NCBI GenBank assembly: GCA_018970145.1
Contig: JAGWWY010000008.1
Coordinates: 42,635 to 106,634, forward strand
Source of the DNA: Gammaproteobacteria bacterium
GTDB taxonomy: Bacteria; Pseudomonadota; Gammaproteobacteria; Steroidobacterales; Steroidobacteraceae
Direction of reading: 5' to 3'
DNA: 64,000 nucleotides
Both the position numbers and the translations under genes were made by a program. Of this stretch, positions 32,995-42,300 are shown piece by piece; within the stretch, counting starts at the first letter, position 1, and each line of letters opens with the position of its first letter. Below the pieces are notes generated by a model. That model searched no databases and was not told the DNA's origin. It saw only the letters and a list, made by a program, of their open reading frames with translations.

Positions 32995-34018
32995 CGCCGT
33001 CGTGTCAGCTGCTTTCCAGATCGGCCGCTGGAGCATCAAGGCGCCCGCGGTGCTTGCACCGATGGCCGGCATCACCGATCGGCCTTTTCGCATTCTCGCG
33101 CGGCGCTTGGGCGCTGCGATGGCGGCCTCGGAGATGATCACCTCCGACACTCGTCTTTGGAGCTCCCGCAAGTCTCGTCAAAGAATGAATCACGACGGCG
33201 AGCCTGAACCTCGTATCGTGCAGCTGGCAGGTGCAGAACCCGCCGTACTCGCGGAGGCGGCCCGAAGAAATGTGGATCTCGGCGCGCAGATCATCGACAT
33301 CAATATGGGCTGTCCCGCCAAAAAAGTCTGTAATCGTTTGTGCGGCTCCGCCCTAATGCAGGACGAGCCGTTGATCGCTCAGATCCTCGAGGCGGTCGTG
33401 GCTGCGGTCGGCTCCTCCGGTATCCCCGTGACGCTCAAAACTCGCACCGGTTGGGATCGCGAACATCGCAACGGACCCAGCGTCGCACGCATCGCCGAGG
33501 CGAGCGGTATCGCAGCGCTCGCCATCCACGGCCGCACCCGCGCGGACTTCTACGAGGGGTCAGCCGAATACGACACCATCCGTGCGATCCGCTCCGGCGT
33601 GCGTATCCCCGTGTTGGCTAATGGCGACATCGACTCCGCCGAAAAGGCCCAGTCCGTTCTCGCGTGCACCGGCGCCTCGGGCGTCATGATCGGCAGAGCC
33701 GCGCACGGTGCGCCGTGGATTTTTCGCGATATCAACGGTCTACTGACGCACGGCTCCAAGCCCGCCCCACTCTCGCGCCGGGAGCTGCGTGATATAGTTC
33801 TCGCGCATTTGCAGGATATTTACGCCTTCCACGGCGAAGAATCCGGCCTGCGAATCGCCCGTAAACACCTCGGCTGGTATTCCCGGCTGCTCGATGAACC
33901 CGCCGCGGCTCGCGCCCGGTTCATGGCAGCCGAATCGACGTCGCTGCAGTTTGCGTGTGCGCAGGAATATTTTGATCTCTGGAGTGCCGATGATAACGGA
34001 CAACTCGACGGGCGGTGA
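32987..34018 (+). CDS. dusB: tRNA-dihydrouridine synthase B
   Basis: DusB reduces uridine to dihydrouridine in the tRNA D-loop with FMN and NADPH. The GTG-started 343-residue protein has APAVLAPMAGITDRPFR, the catalytic cysteine in NMGCPAKKVCN, VTLKTRTGWD, and IPVLANGDI followed by GVMIGRAAHGAPWIF. It is translationally coupled to prmA before and fis after (29 bp overlap); dusB-fis is a conserved gammaproteobacterial operon. Confidence 0.96.
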   Translation: MDNAVVSAAFQIGRWSIKAPAVLAPMAGITDRPFRILARRLGAAMAASEMITSDTRLWSSRKSRQRMNHDGEPEPRIVQLAGAEPAVLAEAARRNVDLGAQIIDINMGCPAKKVCNRLCGSALMQDEPLIAQILEAVVAAVGSSGIPVTLKTRTGWDREHRNGPSVARIAEASGIAALAIHGRTRADFYEGSAEYDTIRAIRSGVRIPVLANGDIDSAEKAQSVLACTGASGVMIGRAAHGAPWIFRDINGLLTHGSKPAPLSRRELRDIVLAHLQDIYAFHGEESGLRIARKHLGWYSRLLDEPAAARARFMAAESTSLQFACAQEYFDLWSADDNGQLDGR

Positions 34019-34250
34019 CTTGCTTCTGCGGGACCACACGGAGCGCGCGCTCGAACACTACCTCAAGTCGCTCGATGGCCATCACACCTCGGGTCTCTAC
34101 GATCTGGTACTACGCGAAGTCGAAGAACCTTTGTTTCGCGTCGTCCTGCAGCACACCAACGGCAACCAGACTCGCGCTGCTGATTTACTCGGGATCAATC
34201 GCGCCACGCTGCGCCGTAAACTTCGTGAATTCGGTCTTACAGCGAACTAG
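33990..34250 (+). CDS. fis: DNA-binding protein Fis
   Basis: Fis is the nucleoid protein that bends DNA and activates rRNA promoters. The start is ATG 33990 (MITDNSTGGDLLLRDH), inside the end of dusB, giving 86 residues; the open frame upstream lies in dusB. The C-terminal helix-turn-helix NQTRAADLLGINRATLRRKL is clear, and REVEEPLFRVVLQHTNGN is the usual preceding helix. E. coli Fis is 98 residues, so this is slightly short at the N-terminus. Confidence 0.93.
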   Translation: MITDNSTGGDLLLRDHTERALEHYLKSLDGHHTSGLYDLVLREVEEPLFRVVLQHTNGNQTRAADLLGINRATLRRKLREFGLTAN

Positions 34251-34253
34251 CCC

Positions 34254-35819
34254 ATGCCTGTCACCATTCGTCGCGCTCTCATCTCCGTCTCCGACAAGTC
34301 CGGTATCGTCGAGTTTGCCAAGGCACTCGCCGACCGTGGCGTCGACATCCTCTCCACGGGCGGCACGGCAAGACTGCTGACCGAGCAAGGCGTCGCCGTC
34401 AAAGAAGTCGCCCAGCACACCGGCTTCCCCGAAATCATGGACGGGCGCGTCAAGACGCTGCACCCCAAGATTCATGGCGGCTTGTTAGGCCGTCGTGGTG
34501 TCGACGAAAGCGTGATGGCATTGCACGGTATCGACCGTATCGATCTGCTGGCCGTCAATCTATATCCCTTCGCAGAAACGGTCGCGCGGCCAGCCTGTAC
34601 TTACTCCGAAGCGATCGAGAATATCGATATCGGTGGACCGGCCATGGTACGCGCAGCATCAAAGAATCACGATGCCGTGACGGTGCTCGTCGATCCGCAA
34701 GACTATGCCGCCGTTCTCGAAGCCCTCACCGCGAACGAGGGTGCCACGACGCCCGAGTTGCGTGCATGGCTCGCTGCCAAAGCCTTCGCTCACACCGCCC
34801 GCTACGACTCGATGGTCGCGAGTTATCTGCAAAGCCGCAGCCCCGCGCCGGGCGCTGGCTTTCCGCAGTCACTGCCGCTCGTTTACGAGAAAGTACAGGA
34901 CCTGCGCTACGGCGAAAACCCACACCAGAAGGCCGCCTTCTATCGCGAAGTCACGCCGCGCGCCGCATCGGTTGCCAGCAGTACACTACTGCAGGGCAAA
35001 GAACTCTCGTTCAACAATATCGCCGATGCCGATACGGCTATCGAATGCGTGCGCCAGTTCGGTACACCCGCTTGCGTCATCGTCAAACACGCTAATCCTT
35101 GCGGTGTCGCCGTAGCCGGTACCCTGCTTGAGGCTTACGAGAAGGCGTTCCGCACGGATCCGACCTCCGCGTTCGGCGGCATCATCGCGTTCAATCAACC
35201 GCTCGACGCGGCGTTGGCTACCGTCATCGTCGGCAGACAATTCGTCGAGGTGATCGCCGCACCCCAAGTGACACCCGAAGCGCTCGTTGTGCTTGCTGGT
35301 AAACCCAACGTTCGGGTGCTGGAGCTCGGCAGCATGCCACGTGATGTCGGTGCCGAGTTCGAATATCGCAGCGTCGCAGGTGGTTTACTTGCGCAGTCGC
35401 GCGATGTCGGCATGGTCGCGCGCAGTGACTTGAAAGTCGTGACGCGTCGACAACCAACCGAGCGCGAACTCGACGATCTGCTCTTCGCGTGGCAAGTCTG
35501 CAAGTTCGTCAAATCGAATGCGATCGTCTACGCCCGTGATCGAGCGACCATCGGTGTCGGTGCGGGGCAAATGAGCCGCGTGTATTCCAGTCGGGTCGCG
35601 GCCATGAAGGCCGCAGACGAAAAACTCGAGGTCAAAGACGCGGTGATGGCATCGGATGCCTTTTTCCCCTTCCGCGATGGCCTGGATGTCGCCGCCGAAT
35701 ACGGCATCGCTGCCGTCATTCAGCCAGGCGGCAGCCTGCGTGATGCCGAAGTGATCGCTGCCGCCGACGAACATGACATGACCATGGTCTTCACCGGCAT
35801 GCGTCACTTCAGACACTGA
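34254..35819 (+). CDS. purH: Bifunctional AICAR transformylase / IMP cyclohydrolase
   Basis: PurH carries out the last two steps of IMP synthesis. The 521-residue protein has the N-terminal MGS-like cyclohydrolase domain ([42 protein letters not shown]) and the transformylase domain with [14 protein letters not shown] and the catalytic KHANPCGVA. It begins 3 nt after fis and is followed by purD after 11 nt, the usual purHD pairing. Confidence 0.98.
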   Translation: MPVTIRRALISVSDKSGIVEFAKALADRGVDILSTGGTARLLTEQGVAVKEVAQHTGFPEIMDGRVKTLHPKIHGGLLGRRGVDESVMALHGIDRIDLLAVNLYPFAETVARPACTYSEAIENIDIGGPAMVRAASKNHDAVTVLVDPQDYAAVLEALTANEGATTPELRAWLAAKAFAHTARYDSMVASYLQSRSPAPGAGFPQSLPLVYEKVQDLRYGENPHQKAAFYREVTPRAASVASSTLLQGKELSFNNIADADTAIECVRQFGTPACVIVKHANPCGVAVAGTLLEAYEKAFRTDPTSAFGGIIAFNQPLDAALATVIVGRQFVEVIAAPQVTPEALVVLAGKPNVRVLELGSMPRDVGAEFEYRSVAGGLLAQSRDVGMVARSDLKVVTRRQPTERELDDLLFAWQVCKFVKSNAIVYARDRATIGVGAGQMSRVYSSRVAAMKAADEKLEVKDAVMASDAFFPFRDGLDVAAEYGIAAVIQPGGSLRDAEVIAAADEHDMTMVFTGMRHFRH

Positions 35820-35830
35820 GGCATCGCGCG

Positions 35831-37114
35831 ATGAAAGTGCTGATCGTCGGCAATGGTGGGCGCGAACACGCCCTCGCGTGGAAGTGCGCGCAAGCAACGC
35901 GAGTCACCGAGGTCCTGGTTGCTCCGGGTAATGCGGGCACCGCTCGTGAGCCAAAGCTGCGTAATGTTGACGTGGCCGCCGATGATGTCACAGGGTTGGT
36001 TGCGCTCGCGCAGCGAGAGGCGATCAATCTCACCATCATTGGCCCGGAGGCGCCACTCGTGCTCGGTGTCGTCGATGCGTTCGAAGCGGCGGGCTTGCGC
36101 TGTTTCGGGCCGCATCGGGCGCCGGCGCAACTCGAAGGATCGAAGGCTTTCACCAAAGAATTCTTGCGGCGCCACGGCATCCCGACGGCGGCCTATGCGA
36201 CTTTCACCGCCGACACCTTCGACGCTGACTGGGTACGCCGGCAACGCAGTCCGATCGTCGTCAAAGCGAGCGGTCTCGCGGCTGGCAAGGGCGTCATCAT
36301 CGCGGCCACCGCCGACGAAGCGATCGCGGCAGCGGAATCGATGTTCGAAGGCCAGTTCGGCAGTGCCGGTGCCGAGGTCGTCATCGAAGAATTCTTGCCG
36401 GGCGAAGAGGCGAGCTTCATCGTCATCGCCGATGGCGTACACGCCTTGCCCTTTGCCACCTCACAGGATCACAAGCGCATCGGAGATGCCGACACCGGAC
36501 CGAACACGGGCGGCATGGGCGCCTATTCGCCAGCACCCGTCGTCACGCCGCAAGTGCATCAGCGCATCATGCGCGAGGTGATCGAACCCACGATCGCGGG
36601 GCTCGCTGCGGATGGCATGCCTTATACGGGCTTTTTGTATGCCGGGATCATGATCCATCCCGATGGCACACCGAACGTACTCGAGTTCAACTGCCGCTTC
36701 GGCGATCCGGAAACTCAGCCCATCATGATGCGCTTGAACTCGGACCTGACGGCGCTGTGCGAGGCGGCGCTCGATGGGCGCTTAGATCAGATTTCGATGG
36801 ATTGGGATCCACGCGCGGCGCTAGGCGTCGTACTCGCAGCAGGGGGTTACCCGGGTGAGGTTCGCAAAGGCGACGTGATTCACGGGATGGATATCGCCGC
36901 GAAACTCCCCGGCAAAGTATTTCACGCCGGCACTGCTTTGCATGAAACAGCGGTTGTAACTGCAGGCGGTCGCGTGTTGTGCGCGGTCGGCCTTGGCAGC
37001 ACGGTTTCGGCGGCCCAGGAAGCCGCCTATCGATTGGTTGATGTGATCAGTTGGGAAGGCATGCAATGCCGTCGCGATATCGGATATCGCGCGATCGCCC
37101 GCGAGCAGCGCTGA
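35831..37114 (+). CDS. purD: Phosphoribosylamine-glycine ligase (GAR synthetase)
   Basis: PurD joins glycine to phosphoribosylamine with ATP. The 427 residues match the family. Visible are MKVLIVGNGGREHALAWK, the ATP-grasp segment VVKASGLAAGKGVIIA, EEFLPGEEASFIV, and the signature FNCRFGDPETQPIM. It ends the plus-strand block; rho converges 38 bp further on, and no clear intrinsic terminator is seen between them. Confidence 0.98.
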   Translation: MKVLIVGNGGREHALAWKCAQATRVTEVLVAPGNAGTAREPKLRNVDVAADDVTGLVALAQREAINLTIIGPEAPLVLGVVDAFEAAGLRCFGPHRAPAQLEGSKAFTKEFLRRHGIPTAAYATFTADTFDADWVRRQRSPIVVKASGLAAGKGVIIAATADEAIAAAESMFEGQFGSAGAEVVIEEFLPGEEASFIVIADGVHALPFATSQDHKRIGDADTGPNTGGMGAYSPAPVVTPQVHQRIMREVIEPTIAGLAADGMPYTGFLYAGIMIHPDGTPNVLEFNCRFGDPETQPIMMRLNSDLTALCEAALDGRLDQISMDWDPRAALGVVLAAGGYPGEVRKGDVIHGMDIAAKLPGKVFHAGTALHETAVVTAGGRVLCAVGLGSTVSAAQEAAYRLVDVISWEGMQCRRDIGYRAIAREQR

Positions 37115-37152
37115 TCTCACTGCCCACGGGCCATTCAACTTGGCGCTTCGTC

Positions 37153-38628
37153 TTAGCGCTTCATTGCCTCGAAGAACTCCGAATTCGTCTTCGTGTCCTT
37201 CATCTTGTCGAGTAGGAACTCGATCGCCGCGAGCTCATCCATGGGGTGGAGCAGCTTGCGCAGGATCCACATCTTGGCAAGTTCACCCGGATCGGTAATG
37301 AGGTCTTCCTTGCGAGTGCCCGAACGATTGATGTTGATGGCCGGAAAGACTCGCTTCTCGGCGATACGACGATCAAGGTGGATTTCGCTGTTACCCGTGC
37401 CCTTGAACTCTTCGTAAATCACATCGTCCATCTTCGAGCCGGTATCGATGAGTGCGGTCGCAAGAATCGTCAATGAGCCACCCTCTTCAATGTTGCGTGC
37501 CGCACCGAAGAATCGCTTCGGACGCTGCAGTGCATTGGCATCGACACCACCGGTGAGCACCTTGCCGGAACTCGGCACGACCGTGTTGTAGGCACGTGCC
37601 AGACGCGTGATCGAATCGAGCAGGATCACCACGTCCTTCTTGTGCTCAACGAGGCGCTTGGCCTTCTCGATCACCATCTCGGCGACTTGCACGTGACGGG
37701 CTGCGGGTTCGTCGAAAGTGGATGACACCACTTCGCCTTTGACCGTTCGCTGCATCTCGGTGACTTCCTCGGGCCGCTCATCGATGAGCAACACGATGAG
37801 ATACACCTCGGGGTGATTGGCCGTGATAGCCGTTGCGATGTTCTGCAACAACATCGTTTTACCAGCCTTCGGCGGCGAAACGATCAAACCACGCTGTCCT
37901 TTACCGATCGGCGCGCACAGATCGATCGCACGTGCCGTGAGATCTTCCGTCGAGCCGTTGCCGCGCTCAAGCTTCAGACGCTTCGTCGGATGCAGCGGGG
38001 TCAGATTTTCGAACAAAACCTTGTTGCGCGCGTTCTCGGGCGAATCAAAGTTGATCTCGCCGACCTTCAGCAACGCAAAGTAACGCTCGCCATCCTTGGG
38101 AGGACGGATGAGACCCGAGATGCTGTCGCCGGTGCGCAAGTTGAAGCGCCGAATCTGCGCCGGACTGATGTAGATGTCATCGGGACCGGCGAGATAAGAG
38201 CCATCGGCCGAACGCAGGAAGCCGAAGCCGTCCTGCAGAATCTCGAGCACGCCGTCGCCGTAGATATCCTCGCCCTTGCGAGCATGCGCCTTCAGCAGAC
38301 TGAAGATGATGTCCTGCTTGCGCGAGCGCGCCATATTCTCGACGCCGAGCGCAGCGGCCATCTCCACCAGCTTGCTGATGGGCATCGCCTTCAACGTCGT
38401 CAAGTTCATCGACTTACGCGACGCTGCGAGCTCCTCAGGGCTGATGATTTCCGCATCGTCACCGGAATCGATGAACGGCGCGTGATCCATCGGCATTTCG
38501 TCGTGCATCGGACCACCGACGTTACCGTGACGCGGTCCGCGATTCGGGTCTCGATTACCGCCGTGTCGCGGCTTCTGACGACGCGGACCGCCACCACCAC
38601 CCTGACCCCCTAGGTAACCGCCTCTCAC
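37153..38628 (-). CDS. rho: Transcription termination factor Rho with N-terminal extension
   Basis: Rho is the hexameric RNA helicase that ends untranslated transcription. The standard protein begins at [18 protein letters not shown] (about residue 73 here); the RNA-binding domain ([17 protein letters not shown]), Walker [10 protein letters not shown] and the Q/R-loop regions are all intact. The ~72 residues before that are Gly/Arg/Asn-rich then acidic and look disordered. The GTG start overlaps the trxA stop (GTGA), which supports this longer form. The total is 491 residues against 419 in E. coli. Confidence 0.95.
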   Translation of the reverse strand: MRGGYLGGQGGGGGPRRQKPRHGGNRDPNRGPRHGNVGGPMHDEMPMDHAPFIDSGDDAEIISPEELAASRKSMNLTTLKAMPISKLVEMAAALGVENMARSRKQDIIFSLLKAHARKGEDIYGDGVLEILQDGFGFLRSADGSYLAGPDDIYISPAQIRRFNLRTGDSISGLIRPPKDGERYFALLKVGEINFDSPENARNKVLFENLTPLHPTKRLKLERGNGSTEDLTARAIDLCAPIGKGQRGLIVSPPKAGKTMLLQNIATAITANHPEVYLIVLLIDERPEEVTEMQRTVKGEVVSSTFDEPAARHVQVAEMVIEKAKRLVEHKKDVVILLDSITRLARAYNTVVPSSGKVLTGGVDANALQRPKRFFGAARNIEEGGSLTILATALIDTGSKMDDVIYEEFKGTGNSEIHLDRRIAEKRVFPAININRSGTRKEDLITDPGELAKMWILRKLLHPMDELAAIEFLLDKMKDTKTNSEFFEAMKR

Positions 38629-38954
38629 AGGTGGCTATCCAGAAACGCCGCCAGTTGCGAGCGCGACACCGCACCCACTTTCTGCGCCTCGACGGTGCCG
38701 TTCTTGAACAGAATGAGCGTCGGGATACCGCGGATGCCGTACTTCGGTGGTGTCTGCGGATTGTGGTCGATGTTCAACTTGGCGACGCGAACACGATCGG
38801 CATATTCGCCCGACAGCTCGTCGAGGATAGGCGCAATCATCTTGCAGGGACCACACCACTCGGCCCAAAAGTCGAGTAGGACGGGCTTGTCGGACTTCAA
38901 AACGTCATCAGCAAAGGTGGCATCGCTGGTATTGATGATGTGAGGGCTGCTCAC
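38625..38954 (-). CDS. trxA: Thioredoxin 1
   Basis: The 109-residue cytoplasmic thioredoxin donates electrons to reductases and, through the membrane, to DsbD. The active site is [13 protein letters not shown], with the cis-Pro segment [13 protein letters not shown]. The GTG start has a strong ribosome binding site (GGAGG, 8-10 nt before). It is coupled to rho by a 4-nt overlap, and divergent rhlB completes the order known from E. coli and its relatives. Confidence 0.97.
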   Translation of the reverse strand: MSSPHIINTSDATFADDVLKSDKPVLLDFWAEWCGPCKMIAPILDELSGEYADRVRVAKLNIDHNPQTPPKYGIRGIPTLILFKNGTVEAQKVGAVSRSQLAAFLDSHL

Positions 38955-39239
38955 GCGGGTTAACCTCCAGTTGGAGTTAGCAAAACAAGTTGAGAGGAGA
39001 TAAATCAGGGAGTTTGCGAGCCCGTGGCTGAACGCCGTGTCGGGGGGCCGTCAAACGGTTACACTACGCCGTGTCGATTTTTTGGGTTGCCTCTGGAAGG
39101 ACCAGAAAATTGTATGGATGTGAACTGGGGCTGTTGCCGTAAACCGTGGGCAGAACGCCCTTATGGGACGCTTTTGTAGCCAATTCTCGTCCCGTTTGCA
39201 AGCATCCTCTGTCCACTCGCCTCGATCCAATACGAACTA
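38955..39239. promoter_or_regulatory. Divergent trxA-rho / rhlB intergenic region
   Basis: This 285-bp gap is the longest in the window without a gene. It must hold the promoters for trxA-rho and rhlB, but I see no convincing -35/-10 pair. An 11-bp direct repeat (ACGCCGTGTCG at 39032 and 39066, 34 bp apart) and a short T-run at 39078-39083 are the only notable patterns. No small ORF with a good ribosome binding site stands out. Confidence 0.5.
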
Positions 39240-40550
39240 ATGTCCGAAAACCATCTATCCGATCTCACCTTTTCCTCCCTCGATCTCGTTCCTGACCTGA
39301 TGCGTGGCATCGAGGAAGCCGGTTTCACCCGCTGCACCCCGATCCAGGCACAGACCTTGCCCTTCGCCCTGGCCGGCCGCGACGTGGCTGGCCAGGCGCA
39401 GACGGGCACGGGAAAAACCGCCGCGTTCCTCGTGGGCCTGTTCCAGAATTTGCTGAAACACCCCGCCCCACCGACTCGCGGCGCCACCGCGATCCGCGCC
39501 CTGATCATCGCGCCGACGCGCGAACTCGCCATCCAAATTCACCAGGATGCAACCCAGCTCGGTCAGCACACGGGGCTGCGTATTGCCGTGGTCTATGGTG
39601 GCGTGGATTACGAGAAGCAGCGCCGTGACCTCGAGGGCGGTGTCGATGTCTTGATCGGCACGCCGGGGCGCATCATCGATTACTTCAAGCAGCACGTTTT
39701 CGAACTGCGCGAAGCGCAGGCCGTTGTGCTCGATGAAGCCGATCGCATGTTCGATCTCGGCTTTATCGCCGATATCCGCTATATGCTGCGGCGACTGCCG
39801 CCACCCGAGCGCCGGCAATCGATGCTGTTTTCAGCAACGCTTTCGCAGCGTGTGCTCGAGCTCGCCTATGAACACATGAACGACCCGGCACTCGTGCGCA
39901 TCGAACCTGAAAAGATCACGGCCGATCGTGTTCGACAAGTGATGTACTACCCGGCGATGGAGGAAAAAATTCCGCTCCTCGTCGGGCTGCTGCGCAAGAT
40001 GGATCCACATCGCACCATGGTCTTCGTCAACACGAAGCGCATGGCCGAGAAACTCGAAGATACACTGCAAGCCAACGGCATTCAGGCACAGGCGCTCTCG
40101 GGCGATGTGCCGCAGAAGAAGCGCATGCGTTTTCTGCAGGAGTTCCACGACGGCAAGCTCGCGGTGTTGATCGCAACTGATGTCGCCTCGCGCGGGCTGC
40201 ACATTCCGGAAGTCAGCCACGTTTTCAATTTCGATCTGCCCCAAGACTGCGCCGACTACGTCCATCGCATCGGCCGCACCGCTCGCGCTGGCGCTGAGGG
40301 CGATGCGATCAGCTTCGCTTGTGAGGAATACGCCGTCGCACTGCCGGATATCGAAAAATACATCGCTCGTAAAATCCCGTACGAGCCGATCAGCGTAGAC
40401 ATGTTGCCGGAACTCACGTGGCCGCCGCGTCGTCCGAGCCCTGAGGGCGCACACCGTGGCCCTCGTCGCGGCGGACCCAGCGGTGGCGGCGGACAGCGTG
40501 GCGGTCCCCGCCGCGGCAGCAGCGGCGGCGCGCGCAGCGGTCGCCGCTAG
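39240..40550 (+). CDS. rhlB: DEAD-box ATP-dependent RNA helicase RhlB
   Basis: RhlB unwinds RNA, in E. coli as part of the RNase E degradosome. The 436 residues show the Q motif [10 protein letters not shown], Walker [28 protein letters not shown], and [10 protein letters not shown]. The ~40-residue C-terminal tail is Gly/Arg/Pro-rich, ending in RGG-like repeats. The placement opposite trxA-rho is typical. It overlaps the convergent yrfG by 4 bp. Confidence 0.94.
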   Translation: MSENHLSDLTFSSLDLVPDLMRGIEEAGFTRCTPIQAQTLPFALAGRDVAGQAQTGTGKTAAFLVGLFQNLLKHPAPPTRGATAIRALIIAPTRELAIQIHQDATQLGQHTGLRIAVVYGGVDYEKQRRDLEGGVDVLIGTPGRIIDYFKQHVFELREAQAVVLDEADRMFDLGFIADIRYMLRRLPPPERRQSMLFSATLSQRVLELAYEHMNDPALVRIEPEKITADRVRQVMYYPAMEEKIPLLVGLLRKMDPHRTMVFVNTKRMAEKLEDTLQANGIQAQALSGDVPQKKRMRFLQEFHDGKLAVLIATDVASRGLHIPEVSHVFNFDLPQDCADYVHRIGRTARAGAEGDAISFACEEYAVALPDIEKYIARKIPYEPISVDMLPELTWPPRRPSPEGAHRGPRRGGPSGGGGQRGGPRRGSSGGARSGRR

Positions 40551-41215
40551 AGCAATTCGACCACGGCGTCGATCGCCGTGAACTCCTCGTGCAAATGCGG
40601 ATCACGCGAACTGTCGGGTCTTCGCACGCCGTAGACCCAACGCACTTGCGCTGAGACGGCCGCGTGCAACACCGCTTTGCTATCGTCGGCAAATAAGCTG
40701 CGCGCGGGATCGAAGCCCACTGTCGCTTGGGCCGCACGCCAGAATGCCTGATCTTCCTTGGGCGCACCAAAACCGTGAGAGGTATGGGCCGCATCCAGAA
40801 AATCGAGCACGCCCGTTTGCTCGTGTTTGATTTGCAGGATCGTCGGATGCGAGTTGGTCAACAGCACCAATTGCTTGCCGCGCAGCCGTATTTCTTCGAG
40901 AAATCGCCGCGCTCCGGGTAACCAAGCGACTCGAGCGGCCTCCTCGCGATGGACGGCGGCGATATCGATGTCGAGCTGTTCGCTCCAATAGTCGATCGAG
41001 TACCACTGCAGCGTCCCTTGCACGCGGTGGAATCGTGGCGCAAGTGCCGCATGGGTTTCAGCGAGCGAGAGCCCCTCTCGCTCTGCGTAAATTTCCGGCA
41101 CGCGCGCGAGCCAGATGTAATTGTCGAAGGCGAGATCGAGCAAAGTACCGTCGAGATCGAGCAGCACCGTGTCGATCGCAGACCAATCGGGAGTATCGGC
41201 AGTCTGGATATCCAT
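40547..41215 (-). CDS. yrfG: GMP/IMP nucleotidase (HAD superfamily)
   Basis: A 222-residue HAD phosphatase. The nucleophile motif is [11 protein letters not shown] (residues 18-28), motif II is [10 protein letters not shown], the lysine region is [10 protein letters not shown] and the acidic motif is [11 protein letters not shown]. Its length and the [14 protein letters not shown] cap match E. coli YrfG, a nucleotidase for GMP and IMP, which fits with purine genes nearby. It is divergent from rnm (20 bp apart). Confidence 0.85.
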   Translation of the reverse strand: MDIQTADTPDWSAIDTVLLDLDGTLLDLAFDNYIWLARVPEIYAEREGLSLAETHAALAPRFHRVQGTLQWYSIDYWSEQLDIDIAAVHREEAARVAWLPGARRFLEEIRLRGKQLVLLTNSHPTILQIKHEQTGVLDFLDAAHTSHGFGAPKEDQAFWRAAQATVGFDPARSLFADDSKAVLHAAVSAQVRWVYGVRRPDSSRDPHLHEEFTAIDAVVELL

Positions 41216-41235
41216 GCCGGTATGATACCCGCCGG

Positions 41236-42069
41236 ATGATCGCCGACCTGCACCTTCACAGTCACCACTCCGACGGCGTGCTCGCGCCAGCGGCGCTCAT
41301 GCAGTTGGTTGCAGCGCAGGGCGTCACAGTCGCCGCCCTCACCGATCATGACACCGTGCGCGGCTGTGCCGAGGCAGCGCAGAGCTGCGCCGCGCTTGGC
41401 ATCGCCTTCGTACCGGGAGTGGAGGTCACCGCCGCCTGGCAGGGTCAAGAACTGCACGTGCTCGGTCTCGGCATCAACCTCGGCAGCGAGGCGCTGCACA
41501 CTCATCTGTCGATGGTGCGGCGATTGCGTCAGGCGCGTTTGCTCGAAATCGGTCGCAGGCTCGAGCGTAAAAAACAACTCGTCGTCGGCGAGGCGATCGA
41601 GGAGCTGTGTAAAACCCACGACAGCCCGACACGGTTACATTTGGCGAGACTTTTGGTTGTTCGCGGCCTCGCAAAAGACATTGCACACGCTTTTGACAAC
41701 TGGCTCGGTCGAGGCCAGGCCGGTTACGCGCCAGTGGGATGGCCCGCGCTGCAGAACGCAGTCCAAGCCATACGGGAGGCTGGTGGCCAGCCCGTGTTGG
41801 CTCACCCGCATCGCTATAAAATTAGCTCGGGTGCGCTGCGGCGCTTGCTCGCGGAGTTTTGTGGCGTCGGCGGCCTCGGAATGGAGGTGGCCATCGGCGG
41901 TATGAGCAGCAACGATTTGGATCGACTTGCACAACTCGCCCGCGCCAATGGTCTTATGGCTTCCACTGGCTCGGACTTCCACGATCCGGCCATTCCGTGG
42001 AATCCGCCCGGCCGCTTCGCTAAGCTACCGCCCGGCCTCGAACACGTCGCGGTGCGGCTGCAGAGATGA
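41236..42069 (+). CDS. rnm: PHP-domain 5'-3' exoribonuclease RNase AM (YciV/TrpH family)
   Basis: RNase AM matures the 5' ends of rRNA and degrades short RNAs. The start is ATG 41236 (MIADLHLHSHHSDG), giving 277 residues; the frame is open upstream into yrfG's complement. PHP motifs are clear: DLHLHSHHSD, LTDHDTVRG, VEVTAAWQGQELHVLG, VLAHPHRY and TGSDFHDP. It overlaps the YdcH-like gene by 4 nt. Older names are trpH and yciV. Confidence 0.88.
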   Translation: MIADLHLHSHHSDGVLAPAALMQLVAAQGVTVAALTDHDTVRGCAEAAQSCAALGIAFVPGVEVTAAWQGQELHVLGLGINLGSEALHTHLSMVRRLRQARLLEIGRRLERKKQLVVGEAIEELCKTHDSPTRLHLARLLVVRGLAKDIAHAFDNWLGRGQAGYAPVGWPALQNAVQAIREAGGQPVLAHPHRYKISSGALRRLLAEFCGVGGLGMEVAIGGMSSNDLDRLAQLARANGLMASTGSDFHDPAIPWNPPGRFAKLPPGLEHVAVRLQR

Positions 42070-42290
42070 CAGACGAAACCGAAAATATCGACCGCGAGCT
42101 CTTTCGCAATATCGAAAAACTGCGCCAACTGCGCATCGAGCATCGCGATCTCGACGAAGTGATTGCACGCCTGTCGATGGATATCCACGTCGACGAAATC
42201 GAACTGAAGCGGCTCAAGAGACGCAAGCTCCTGCTGAAGGATCAGATCGAGCGTTACGGCAGCCACTTGATTCCCGATCTGAACGCCTGA
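42066..42290 (+). CDS. YdcH-like DUF465 small coiled-coil protein
   Basis: A 74-residue, highly charged helical protein, predicted to form an antiparallel coiled coil. The pattern LRIEHRDLDEVIARLSMD followed by DEIELKRLKRRKLLLKDQI is typical of YdcH/SlyX-like DUF465 proteins; the molecular role is unknown. The ATGA overlap with rnm indicates coupling. The MscS gene follows within about 10 nt. Confidence 0.83.
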   Translation: MTDETENIDRELFRNIEKLRQLRIEHRDLDEVIARLSMDIHVDEIELKRLKRRKLLLKDQIERYGSHLIPDLNA

Positions 42291-42300
42291 GGAGCGAGTG

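Noticed and set aside
39100..39239. Possible small ORF or sRNA before rhlB
   Set aside because: The short GGGC/GCCC hairpin is too weak for a terminator, and no ORF with a ribosome binding site was convincing.
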